A stretch of 64,000 nucleotides of DNA from positions 1,613,092-1,677,091 of the forward strand of contig NZ_AP019781.1 in NCBI RefSeq assembly GCF_019669965.1. The letters are read 5' to 3'. The translations under genes and the position numbers were made by a program. The notes beneath the pieces were generated by a model. That model saw nothing but the letters and a program-made list of their open reading frames with translations, searched no databases and was not told the origin of the DNA. The stretch comes from Methanoculleus chikugoensis. GTDB taxonomy: Archaea > Halobacteriota > Methanomicrobia > Methanomicrobiales > Methanoculleaceae. Below are positions 55,908 through 64,000 of the stretch, piece by piece (position 1 is the stretch's first letter; each line of letters opens with the position of its first letter).

Positions 55908-56763
55908 CCGAACCGTAACCAACCTCAGGATCAGCCTCACCCAGCGGTGCAACCTGCGGTGCATCTACTGCCACGCCGAGGGCGAGGTGAACCCGGAGGA
56001 GCAGATGAGTGCCGAGGATATCGCCGAGCTGATGCAGGTGGGCGTGCAGTTCGGGATCAGGAGCATCAAGTTCACCGGCGGGGAGCCGCTGCTCCGCCGC
56101 GACCTCGTCGATATCATCCGCTCGGTGCCGCCGGGAGTGGAGTCGTCCCTGACGACGAACGGAACGCTGCTTGCGGCGAAGGCCGCGGAGCTCAAAGAGG
56201 CCGGGCTTGCGCGGGTGAACGTCAGCCTCGACACCCTCCGCCCCGAGCGCTACCGGCAGATCACGGGCAAAGACTGCCTCGCGGACGTTCTTGAGGGGAT
56301 CGACGCGGCGATCGAGGTCGGGCTGACTCCGGTCAAGCTCAACATGGTGCTCCTCGACGGCATCAACGAGGACGAACTGGACGACTTCATGGCGTTCGTC
56401 CGGAGCAAGCGCGACGTCATCCTCCAGGTCATCGAGCTGATGGAGTTCAACGAATGCAAGTTCCACGGAGACGTGGATGGCGTCGAGCAGGACCTGAACG
56501 AGCGGGCGAAACGGGTCGTCACCCGCCGGATGCACCACCGCAAGAAGTACTGCCTCGACGGCGCCGAGGTCGAGGTGGTGCGCCCGCTCCACAACACGGA
56601 GTTCTGCGCATTCTGCAACCGCCTGCGCGTGACCTCAGACGGGAAACTCAAGCCCTGCCTTCTCCGGAGCGACAACCTGATCGATATCCGGGGCAAGCAC
56701 GGCAAGGAACTCGAAGATGCCTTCCGCGAAGCCGTCGGCAGGCGAAAGCCGTTCTTTACGTAA
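55885..56763 (+). CDS. moaA: GTP 3',8-cyclase (molybdopterin biosynthesis)
   Basis: A 292-residue radical SAM enzyme making the pterin precursor of molybdopterin. N-terminal cluster cysteines C22, C26 and C29 (CNLRCIYC), C-terminal cluster C241, C244 and C258. The start at 55885 follows AAAGGA and lies within the end of rlmE, so the two are translationally coupled. The terminal Gly-Gly of bacterial MoaA is absent, as in many archaea. Confidence 0.94.
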   Translation: MVLKDPYNRTVTNLRISLTQRCNLRCIYCHAEGEVNPEEQMSAEDIAELMQVGVQFGIRSIKFTGGEPLLRRDLVDIIRSVPPGVESSLTTNGTLLAAKAAELKEAGLARVNVSLDTLRPERYRQITGKDCLADVLEGIDAAIEVGLTPVKLNMVLLDGINEDELDDFMAFVRSKRDVILQVIELMEFNECKFHGDVDGVEQDLNERAKRVVTRRMHHRKKYCLDGAEVEVVRPLHNTEFCAFCNRLRVTSDGKLKPCLLRSDNLIDIRGKHGKELEDAFREAVGRRKPFFT

Positions 56764-56950
56764 GCGATGTTCGGCCGCGATCGCGGCCGAACGGAGCTTG
56801 AGAAAATTGCGCAGCAATTTTCGATGCGCGACTGGCCGAAGGGCAGGAGCGTGAGCACCGGAGGTGCGAAGGCGATGTTCGGTCTTTTCGAACTCCGGCC
56901 CTGTGACCCGTCATTACTCGAAGACCTTCGGCCATCTCACACTCCGATTC
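56764..56950 (+). repeat. Hairpin-linker module, copy F
   Basis: Directly after moaA: GCGATG, a perfect 24-base palindrome at 56769-56792 (GTTCGGCCGCGA and its complement), GGAGCTTGAG, AAAATTGC-gca-GCAATTTT (56803-56821), a GCGACTGG linker with a short GC stem, GGAGCGTGAG, and GCACC-gga-GGTGC (56855-56867), then GCGATG again and further decayed units. Confidence 0.65.
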
Positions 56951-57039
56951 GGTAGAACAGAGCCCCCACCGCCCCGTATCACCGCCATTGTTACCGGGAA
57001 GGAATACTTTTTGTACCTCTCTCCCCAATAGGAGAGAAT

Positions 57040-57549
57040 ATGCTGGAAATGAACGAGTACGTCCGCGTCATGCAGAAGTTGTACAGCAAATCGCTGATCC
57101 TGGAGAGCCCCGCCGAGTTCCATCCGGTCCTGCACTTCTACTTCACCGATGCCCTCGCCCACATCGACTACACGCTCAGCACGCTCGCCTACAACTACAT
57201 GTCGCCCCGGAACATCATGAGCGTGGAATACATGCGGTGGCGTCTGGACGAGGAGAAGGTCGGCGACCGGGTGCACTTCCCCGGATTTATCAACTGGCTC
57301 AAAGAAGAGCAGCCGGAGAAGTACGAGGCGCTCCCGATGCTCTGGACCGGCGTCTACGACAACGACGACCCCGCTCATTACCGGAGTTTCCGGATCGTGC
57401 TCAACCCCGACGACAAGAGGGCGATCCCGGCCGATTACCTCTCGACGTTCATCGACGAGTTCTTCGACCCGAAGTTCATCAGACAGCTCTACAACACCTC
57501 GTCGCTTGCCCGGCTCTTCGACGAGTACGTCCGGAACAGACCGGCATAA
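57040..57549 (+). CDS. Conserved-looking hypothetical protein
   Basis: A 169-residue soluble protein, acidic and aromatic-rich, with no cysteine or known motif. The M20 deacylase starts 12 bases downstream, so they are probably one operon. The second in-frame ATG (57049) is also possible. Family not recognised. Confidence 0.6.
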   Translation: MLEMNEYVRVMQKLYSKSLILESPAEFHPVLHFYFTDALAHIDYTLSTLAYNYMSPRNIMSVEYMRWRLDEEKVGDRVHFPGFINWLKEEQPEKYEALPMLWTGVYDNDDPAHYRSFRIVLNPDDKRAIPADYLSTFIDEFFDPKFIRQLYNTSSLARLFDEYVRNRPA

Positions 57550-57561
57550 GAGGACCGCTCT

Positions 57562-58728
57562 ATGGATGTCGCCCGACTCGCTTCTGCACTCATCCAGATC
57601 AGGAGCGAGAACCCCCCGGGGAGCACGGCGGATGTCGTCGCGTTCATCGGGGAGTTCCTCGACTCCCTCGGGGTGAAGAACCGTATCATCTCGCATCCCG
57701 GCGGGCGGGAGAACCTCGTCACGACCGGGGCCGGTTCCCGGCTCCTCCTCTGCGGCCACGTCGACGTGGTCCCCGCCATCCCCGACGACTGGACGCACGA
57801 CCCCCATAGCGGGGAGGTTGCCGACGGTTACGTCTGGGGAAGAGGCGCCACCGATATGAAAGGGGGATGCGCCGCCCTCCTTATCGCCTACCGCGACCTC
57901 ATCGAGGGCGGGGTGGAGCCGGGTGTCCAGTTCGCCTTCGTCTGCGACGAGGAGACCGGGGGGGAGTACGGAATCCGGTCGCTGCTTGCACAGGGTCTGC
58001 TCGAACCCCGCGAATGCCTGATCGCCGAACCGACGCCGGAGACCAGCCCGGCGGTCGGCCAGAAAGGCCTCTACCGGGTCGATCTCTCCTTCCGCGGCAG
58101 GCCAGGCCACAGTTCCCTCTACCCCCTGGTCGGGAAGAGCGCCGTCATGGCGGCGTTCGATCTCATCGGCTACCTGCGGGAGGTTCACGCCCGCCAGTTC
58201 CCTGTCGGCGAAGACCTGCAGCCGCTCATCGACCAGTCCGCCCGGGTCTTCTCCGAGATCTTCGGGATCGCGGGAGGGGACGATATCCTCACGAGGGTGA
58301 TGTTCAACCCGGGCCGCATCGAAGGCGGCGAGAAGGCGAACATCGTGGCGGAGCAGTGTCGGATGGAACTCGACATCCGGGTGCCGTGGGGCTGCTCCCT
58401 TGACGAACTCCGGAAGGGCATCGCCGAACATGCACCGGACGCCGTGATACGCGAGACGGACGTGGCCGAGCCGACCCTGACGCCTCCGGATGCCCGGATC
58501 GTCCGGACGGTCTCCCGCGAGGTGGAGCGGGTCTATGGGACGGTGACGCCGTTTCTCCAGTGGGCGGCAAGCGACGCGAAGTACCTTCGCGACGTGGGGT
58601 TCGACGTCGTTGAGTACGGTCCGGGGGAGATCCCGACGCTGCACGCGGTGGACGAGCGGGTTTCGTTAGAGCAGCTCGAGAAGGCGGTGGATGTCTACCG
58701 GGGGGTTATCCGGGCGTACTCGGGGTGA
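57562..58728 (+). CDS. M20-family deacylase (ArgE/DapE/ACY1-like)
   Basis: A 388-residue zinc amidohydrolase. Ligands H66 (CGHVDVVP), D98 (GRGATDMKGG) and E131 (CDEETGG) follow the M20 pattern. It has the dimerisation domain with GRPGHSSLYP in the middle. Possible lysine- or arginine-path deacetylase, but substrate cannot be set from sequence alone. Confidence 0.88.
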   Translation: MDVARLASALIQIRSENPPGSTADVVAFIGEFLDSLGVKNRIISHPGGRENLVTTGAGSRLLLCGHVDVVPAIPDDWTHDPHSGEVADGYVWGRGATDMKGGCAALLIAYRDLIEGGVEPGVQFAFVCDEETGGEYGIRSLLAQGLLEPRECLIAEPTPETSPAVGQKGLYRVDLSFRGRPGHSSLYPLVGKSAVMAAFDLIGYLREVHARQFPVGEDLQPLIDQSARVFSEIFGIAGGDDILTRVMFNPGRIEGGEKANIVAEQCRMELDIRVPWGCSLDELRKGIAEHAPDAVIRETDVAEPTLTPPDARIVRTVSREVERVYGTVTPFLQWAASDAKYLRDVGFDVVEYGPGEIPTLHAVDERVSLEQLEKAVDVYRGVIRAYSG

Positions 58729-58841
58729 CCCCCTCCCACTGACGCGGCGCACCCGGATCCCAACCCTGCTGCCCCCCCAATCCTCCATCTTCTCGTCTCG
58801 ATCCAGTTGAGGAAGCAGTCGGATCCTGACCGCTCAGATCT

Positions 58842-59786
58842 TCATGCACCCTTGAGAGCATCGAAAGAGAGTTTCGAGAAGATGAAGCCCAGCACTAGGG
58901 CGAAATACATCGAGATCATGCGATCAACAAGGACGATAGCGATCGCCGTGACCGAGGGAACGCCCATGGCCGTGATGAAGTAGCTCAGCGAGCCCTCCAT
59001 CGCCCCCACGCCGAGAGGTATCTGCGAGACAAGCCCGATAATGAAGGCAAGGCTCATCAAGATCGATAACTGAATCGGGTTTACGAGAAAGCCGAATGCC
59101 AGTGCTACACACCAGAGCCGGGCAAACTCCAGAACCAGTGAGAGCAGCGTTATCAGGAAGACTACCAAGATCTTGGAAAGCGGCATCTTCCGGATGTGCA
59201 GGTTGGGCTCCAGTTCTCTCTTCTCAATAGGCAGCCTGACCAGAACCTTCTCCGCCAGCCCCATGAAGAAATCTGCTTTGTAGTAGAGAACCAGCAACAG
59301 GAACAGCACCAGCAGAGTGAACTCGAGCACAATTACCGTCACGGCCTTGAGCTGGATCATGACGATGCCGGCAGCAACCAGGAAGAGGATGGTTAATTCG
59401 AAAAAACGCTCGTAAAAGAGCATGGATATCCCATCCAGAAACTGCACGCCGTACCTGCGGTTCATGAAGTACGCTTTGTAGAGGTCGCCGACCTTTCCGG
59501 GAGTAATATTCGCAAAAAACAGGCTGGATACACTCACCAAGGAGGCATCGTACCATGATATCTCTTGATAATAGTATCTGCTAAGGTACTTCCAGCGATA
59601 GACTTTCGATCCTATATTTGCAATAGAGAGCAGAAACGCCAGGGTAAACAGAGGAATGCTGATTGTTGTAATAATCCAGAGGTTGCCGATGATGCCTGAC
59701 TGCAGGATGAAATATGCCAGGATCACGAGACCGATCAAGAGGAGCAGTAACTGAATGAATCCCTGGCGAGGTACGTGAAACTTCAT
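58842..59786 (-). CDS. Flippase-like integral membrane protein (UPF0104/AglD type)
   Basis: A 314-residue protein with eight or so hydrophobic helices and the LPG-synthase/UPF0104 pattern (ANITPGKVGDLYKAYFM, PLGVGAMEGSL). It may move glycan or lipid-linked sugars, in keeping with the glycosylation genes next to it. Start set at ATG 59786. Confidence 0.8.
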   Translation of the reverse strand: MKFHVPRQGFIQLLLLLIGLVILAYFILQSGIIGNLWIITTISIPLFTLAFLLSIANIGSKVYRWKYLSRYYYQEISWYDASLVSVSSLFFANITPGKVGDLYKAYFMNRRYGVQFLDGISMLFYERFFELTILFLVAAGIVMIQLKAVTVIVLEFTLLVLFLLLVLYYKADFFMGLAEKVLVRLPIEKRELEPNLHIRKMPLSKILVVFLITLLSLVLEFARLWCVALAFGFLVNPIQLSILMSLAFIIGLVSQIPLGVGAMEGSLSYFITAMGVPSVTAIAIVLVDRMISMYFALVLGFIFSKLSFDALKGA

Positions 59787-60104
59787 GGCATCCTCAGGAC
59801 TCCGGGGCTCTCTGGAGGTCGTCACCTAATTTCCTGCTCTCCGGCTGGCTGTACCTCACATCCAGAGAACATATCCCAGCCAGAGAAATTTCGGGATGCC
59901 CTCTCCGGGAACAGGATAGTTCAACGGGCATGGGTCATATACATTGTATGTCTCTTTGATACATTAAGCCAGCGGAGATATCCACCGAGAATCGGATTTT
60001 ATGCATATCAACGCCTCTCCGTGTAAAAGCTATTCAATCGCCTAGGGTTTATCAGGTCAGGATGCCAATGATAATTAATCCATGCAGCTTACGGAGGATA
60101 TCTG
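59787..60104. other. Divergent intergenic region of the glycan cluster
   Basis: No gene in about 318 bases. CTGGCTG...CAGCCAG (59843-59883, 7-base arms) and a short palindrome ATACATTGTAT (59939-59949) may be regulatory. GGAGG lies 7 bases before the GT2 start. Base composition is richer in A/T than most of the window. Confidence 0.4.
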
Positions 60105-60836
60105 ATGATCTCCATAGTCATTCCACTCTACAACGAGAGAGACAACATACTGACGTACAGGGATGAGCTTTTTCCAAAGATCGATCGTATTGCGGGTGCT
60201 ACGGGGGAATCCTTCCAATATGTTATGGTTGACGATGGGAGTCGTGACGATACATATCCGTTGCTGCAGGGCCTCGCTCGCGAACGATCCGACGTTATCG
60301 CGGTGACCAATGGAACAAATAAAGGTATGGGAGCGGCGATAAAGCACGGCCTGCAGTACTGTAAAGGCGATCTTGTTGTAACCATGGACTCGGACCTCAC
60401 TTTTCGCCCGGAGGATGTCGAAGCCCTTATCGCCGCATACCGGGCGTCGCATCCGGATTGCGTATCGGGATCTCCGTACCTCGAACAGGGATTAATGGAG
60501 GAGGTCAGTTTTATCCGGTTTCTGCCGAGCAAAGTAGTGAACACGCTGTACCAGATCCTGCTTGGTGCGAAAATCACCTGTGTAAGCCCCATCTTCCGGC
60601 TCTACAGGAAGGACGTCCTTGACGAGATACGCATACAGAGCAATAACTTTGAGATCAACGCCGAGATACTGGCCAAACTGATCCTGAACGGCAGATCGGT
60701 GGTGGAAGTCCCAGTCGTACTCCATACGCGCAGGTACGGCGAATCGAAGATCAACGTCAGCAAGGAGATCCGGAACCATGTGCGGCTTCTGACCAAGATC
60801 TTCAAGATTCGAGTTTTCAAAGGGAACTGGGACTGA
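60105..60836 (+). CDS. Family 2 glycosyltransferase (polyprenyl-phosphate mannosyl type)
   Basis: A 243-residue GT-A enzyme: ISIVIPLYNERDN, VDDGSRDDT with D43/D44, and TMDSDLTFRPED with D95/D97 as the metal motif. No membrane segments. Resembles dolichol-phosphate hexosyltransferases of N-glycosylation. Confidence 0.88.
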   Translation: MISIVIPLYNERDNILTYRDELFPKIDRIAGATGESFQYVMVDDGSRDDTYPLLQGLARERSDVIAVTNGTNKGMGAAIKHGLQYCKGDLVVTMDSDLTFRPEDVEALIAAYRASHPDCVSGSPYLEQGLMEEVSFIRFLPSKVVNTLYQILLGAKITCVSPIFRLYRKDVLDEIRIQSNNFEINAEILAKLILNGRSVVEVPVVLHTRRYGESKINVSKEIRNHVRLLTKIFKIRVFKGNWD

Positions 60837-60902
60837 TGCGGATCGGATTTTGCGTCGGTCTCGCCGCACAACAAAAATCATGACACCCAGAGGTGATATA
60901 GC

Positions 60903-61982
60903 ATGCACGTTGCTGTTGTTCTTGGAACCCGCCCCGAGATCATTAAGATGTCCCCCATCATCCGGTATTGCGAGGAACTCGACCTAGACTACTCTCTCAT
61001 CCATACCGGCCAGCACTACTCGTATGAGATGGATGCAGCATTTTTTCACGATCTCGAACTGCCGAAACCCGGGCATAAGCTGAATGTAGGATCAGGGACG
61101 CATGCCGAGCAGACGGGTAAGATTATGGTCGGCCTGGAGCGCATCCTTATCCACGATAGACCCGACGTTGTGCTCGTACAGGGTGACACCAACACGGTTC
61201 TGGGTTCGGCGTTATCTGCTGCGAAGTTGAACGTAGACGTCGGGCATGTGGAAGCCGGATTACGGAGTTGGGATAGAACGATGCCTGAAGAGATTAACCG
61301 CATCCTAACAGACCATTTATCGAGATACCTGTTTGCCCCTACAGAGAAGGCACGGACCAACCTTCTGCAGGAGGGAATCGACGGGGAGAAAATTCGGGTA
61401 ACTGGAAACACTGTCGTCGATGCGGTTCTTCAGAATATCGAGATTGCAGAGCAGCGATCGCACATTCTTCACGATCTCGATCTGGAACCGGGGAAATACT
61501 TTTTACTCACTGCTCATAGGCAGGAGAACGTCGACGATCGTGCGAAATTGGAGAACCTGATCGTTGCAATGCAGGATCTCTATTCGATCTACGGGCTCCC
61601 GATACTGTTCCCCGCGCATCCGCGTACATTGAAGCGCCTCAATGAGTTTGGCCTGCCAGTACCGGAGGGCGTATACGTACTCGAACCACAGGGATATCTG
61701 GAATTTCTGCTCTTAGAAAAATCCGCAAGGGCTATCCTGACGGACTCCGGCGGCATCCAGGAAGAGGCATGCATATTGCATGTTCCCTGCATAACGTTGC
61801 GGGAGAATACGGAACGGCCCGAGGCTCTTGATACTGGGGGAAACATCCTCGCAGGGACTGAACCCAAACGGATTTTACAGGCCGTGTCAACCACGCTGTC
61901 GACCGAGGCGACATGGATGAATCCTTTCGGTGACGGGCAGTCGGGTAAAAGGATTATAGAGGTGCTTCTCAGCGACCGATAG
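60903..61982 (+). CDS. wecB: UDP-N-acetylglucosamine 2-epimerase
   Basis: A 359-residue GT-B-fold enzyme: VLGTRPEIIKMSPIIR, HTGQHYSYEMDAAF, VQGDTNTVLG, VEAGLRS, TDSGGIQEEA and NTERPEAL are the WecB signatures. It makes UDP-ManNAc for surface glycans. Encoded 66 bases after the GT2 gene. Confidence 0.95.
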   Translation: MHVAVVLGTRPEIIKMSPIIRYCEELDLDYSLIHTGQHYSYEMDAAFFHDLELPKPGHKLNVGSGTHAEQTGKIMVGLERILIHDRPDVVLVQGDTNTVLGSALSAAKLNVDVGHVEAGLRSWDRTMPEEINRILTDHLSRYLFAPTEKARTNLLQEGIDGEKIRVTGNTVVDAVLQNIEIAEQRSHILHDLDLEPGKYFLLTAHRQENVDDRAKLENLIVAMQDLYSIYGLPILFPAHPRTLKRLNEFGLPVPEGVYVLEPQGYLEFLLLEKSARAILTDSGGIQEEACILHVPCITLRENTERPEALDTGGNILAGTEPKRILQAVSTTLSTEATWMNPFGDGQSGKRIIEVLLSDR

Positions 61983-62056
61983 TGTCGCCCGCCGTTTTTC
62001 CCGGTCTATGTTTTTCACCGGCAGAGCCGCAGGGCGCAGTCATCGTAACCACCCCT

Positions 62057-63580
62057 CTAGGTCGACACAAAGAGATAGATCCCCCCACGCTGCCTGACGA
62101 ACTCTGCATTTTCATTAAGCCAGTCCACCGCATCCCCGGTGGGGTCCACGGCAAAGATATCCCAGGTCACGATGTAGAACGCACGCTGTTCTGGATGCCA
62201 GTCCCGGATCGCCTCGAGATCCTTCCCGGTTGTCGCCCCGAGTTCGATGGTTCCGTCGGTTGCGTTGCTGTAGTAGTAGTCGAGCGGTTGCGCCATGTAG
62301 GACGGCAGCATGACGACAAGATCCCCTTCTCCGGTCATCTCGCCCAGTTCCATGGAGAATCCCCGCCAGTCGTTCTTCTGCAGTGTCGTGTAGTAGGTTG
62401 CAAGGAAGGGTGCGCTGACGAGAAACACCAGCGTGATAGCGAGATAGACCGCTCTCCTGTCCCTGACGAGGGCATGGAGTCCGGGATACGCCGACGCGAT
62501 CCCGATGAAGTAGATAGGAAGGAGGAAGATAAGGTGGCGCGGGATCATCGGCATCCGTGAAGAGAGGATAAGGCTCGCCGCCAGCGGGAGAACCATCATG
62601 AAGACGAGGAGGAGCGCTTCGTTCCTGTCCTCGCGCCAGGTATAGGCGACGCCGAGCAGAAAGAGGAGGAGGAAGGGAACCATGATGAAGTCGCTGAACC
62701 CCGATATCTGCGAGAGGGTCATGTGGATGACGTCGAGTCCCTGCATGCCGAAGGTCGGGGTGGATGACGTCCTCGCCATGAAGAGGTTGAACGTGACGAT
62801 GAGCAGGGGAAGGGTGGCAACGATGAAGGCAGCGAGCGCGAGGATGGGGCTCCTCACGTTCCTGACATCCTTTCGGATCTCGCCGACGCGGGTGACCAGG
62901 GCGTGGAGAACGAGGACAGCAACCGGCACGATGGCGTAGAAGTGCATCCAGAAGGCAATTGCGGAGAAGAAGCCGAAGAGAGCCCAGGAGCGGGTCTCGT
63001 TCGATCTGTTTGCCCGCACGTAAAAGAGTAGTGCGAAGGAGAAGAAGAAGAGCATCGGGGCGTATGCCCGGGCTTCCTGGGAGTAGAAGATATGAAAGGG
63101 CGAGAACGTGAGGAGGGCGGCGGCGATGAGCCCGACGTTCCTGTCCCGGAACTCAGAGCCGATGTAGTATATAACCGGGATCGTCAGGACGCCGAAGAGT
63201 GCGGGGAGAAACCGGAGCACGAACTCACTCTCGCCGAAGAAGAGCATGCCGTGTTCCAGCCAGTAGAAGAGCGGTGGGTTGAACTCGCCGCCAGCGGTGC
63301 TCCCCCATATGCCGAGGAGTGACTGCCGGGCAAATGTGAGGGTCGCAGCCTCGTCGAGCCAGAGCGAGTTGCCGGCGAGGTTATAGAACCGGAGGAGAAA
63401 ACCGGCGAGTGTCAACCCAAGAAGAGTCTGGACATACCTGCTGGTTTTTATGGATGCCACAACGGTATCGAGGGCGGATGCACCCGGGCGTACCGAAGTG
63501 GAGATCCCTGAATCAAGATCCCTTCCGCCATCGTGCACGTCTGCCTTGCGTTTGGCCCGTTTCTCCTGCTTTTTACCCAT
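62057..63580 (-). CDS. GT39-type membrane glycosyltransferase
   Basis: A 507-residue protein with an N-terminal basic tail, about twelve hydrophobic helices and the GT39/ArnT motif NSLWLDEAATL in the first loop. EFNPPLFYWLEHG and SQEARAY are further family landmarks. Probably transfers a sugar from a lipid carrier to a surface acceptor, fitting the flippase, GT2 and WecB genes. Start at ATG 63580, with another 9 bases upstream. Confidence 0.85.
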   Translation of the reverse strand: MGKKQEKRAKRKADVHDGGRDLDSGISTSVRPGASALDTVVASIKTSRYVQTLLGLTLAGFLLRFYNLAGNSLWLDEAATLTFARQSLLGIWGSTAGGEFNPPLFYWLEHGMLFFGESEFVLRFLPALFGVLTIPVIYYIGSEFRDRNVGLIAAALLTFSPFHIFYSQEARAYAPMLFFFSFALLFYVRANRSNETRSWALFGFFSAIAFWMHFYAIVPVAVLVLHALVTRVGEIRKDVRNVRSPILALAAFIVATLPLLIVTFNLFMARTSSTPTFGMQGLDVIHMTLSQISGFSDFIMVPFLLLFLLGVAYTWREDRNEALLLVFMMVLPLAASLILSSRMPMIPRHLIFLLPIYFIGIASAYPGLHALVRDRRAVYLAITLVFLVSAPFLATYYTTLQKNDWRGFSMELGEMTGEGDLVVMLPSYMAQPLDYYYSNATDGTIELGATTGKDLEAIRDWHPEQRAFYIVTWDIFAVDPTGDAVDWLNENAEFVRQRGGIYLFVST

Positions 63581-63945
63581 CGTTATCATCAACCGTTGGC
63601 CATGGGTGCAGATATACGTTACTGGATTGATTTGATAATGGGATCCAGGTCTGGTGAGCATTCCTCCCCGAACACTGCATGTTACATCCGTTTGTGTATG
63701 CATTATATTCGAAATACAGCAGACATTTTTTGGTGGATATAAAAATCCTTTCCGGTAAATCTCCCCGGAAAAAAACACGACCATCCTCTTTGAGATGGCC
63801 CTTCAGAGGCCGGGTTGATATAATCCTTAATCCGGCTGGATTTCGGGCTACAACACCTGACTCAGATCCACATCTCCCGTATAAATTATTTCACCGAATA
63901 TCCAAGAGTAAAAACATAAATATCCCCCTGCATAATCCCTCTACG
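63581..63945. other. Divergent region with promoters
   Basis: No gene in about 365 bases. TTTCCGG...CCGGAAA at about 63747-63770 followed by an A-tract may be a transcript end on the minus strand or a regulator site. ACATAAATATCC at 63914-63925 is the likely TATA region of the last gene. Confidence 0.35.
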
Positions 63946-64000
63946 ATGAGCATGGTATATAAGTCGCTCTTTGCAGCTGCGGTGATGATCCTGGTTCTCG
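63946..64000 (+). CDS. Start of an exported protein (cut by the window end)
   Basis: ATG followed by 18 codons of a basic-then-hydrophobic N terminus (MSMVYKSLFAAAVMILVL), typical of a signal peptide. TATA-like ATAAATA lies about 25 bases before. The rest lies outside. Confidence 0.5.
   Translation, partial: MSMVYKSLFAAAVMILVL

Noticed and set aside
56930-57000. Fourth copy of the TATCGCCAT element near 56978
   Set aside because: Only TATCACCGCCAT is seen, without G-run or opposite end; likely chance or a decayed remnant.

Overview
The window reads as one stretch of a GC-rich euryarchaeal chromosome, most likely a methanogen of the order Methanomicrobiales (Methanoculleus-like; inferred from gene content and style, no database search was possible). 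Archaeal markers are PCNA and primase large subunit, Hef, Alba, ribosomal protein S17e, the archaeosine enzyme RaSEA, UPF0147, an autoantigen-p27 zinc protein, DUF373, TATA-box promoters and T-run terminators. A bacterial-type gyrase and complete lysine (asd-dapB-dapA) and cobamide (cbiQ, cobY, cobD) genes fit the same group. No rRNA operon, CRISPR array, transposase, integrase or prophage was seen.

Layout. 0-6 kb: truncated cbiQ, a small unknown gene, then gyrB-gyrA. 6.2-9.3 kb: a five-gene overlapping operon (membrane protein, XRE regulator, ABC ATPase, ABC permease, small membrane protein). 9.4-15 kb: a frameshifted gene remnant, YjbQ-family protein, UPF0147, zinc protein, and an overlapping glyS-hef pair. 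15-25 kb: helix-turn-helix protein, metal hydrolase, rhodanese, PhoU-like regulator, anion permease, Clp1-type kinase and exported proteins. 25-41 kb: secreted protein, phosphoesterase, Usp-Usp-GNAT fusion beside a degenerate sensor kinase, nadE with an endonuclease III relative, recQ, nuclease, flavoproteins, tRNA-Ser, a surface protein and RaSEA. 40-47 kb: TIGR00300 protein, cobY-cobD, a CdrS-like regulator with ftsZ, an archaeal coiled-coil protein and DUF373. 48-58 kb: Alba, asd, ferredoxin, dapB, dapA, S17e, ThiN, HD protein, priL-PCNA, rlmE-moaA and an M20 deacylase. 58.8-63.6 kb: a cell-surface glycan cluster (flippase-like membrane protein, GT2, UDP-GlcNAc 2-epimerase, GT39).

The most unusual signal is non-coding. 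At least seven intergenic sites carry a modular repeat in which conserved linkers (GCGATG and GGAGCnnGAG) alternate with short hairpins whose stems differ from copy to copy while both arms stay complementary. Three copies lie in or beside larger G/C-rich elements bounded by TATCGCCAT / ATGGCGATA ends. The pattern suggests selection on structure (RNA or cruciform), and I do not recognise it as a named family.

Other points of note are a NAD synthetase whose amidase domain lacks its catalytic cysteine, a histidine kinase lacking the phospho-acceptor His and the N-box Asn, palindromic operator candidates before the PhoU-like gene and before the cdrS-like-ftsZ operon, and two real small genes under 60 codons (a ferredoxin and a 59-residue protein). 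Start codons were adjusted where Shine-Dalgarno or TATA positions favoured a shorter reading frame; such changes are stated in each entry.
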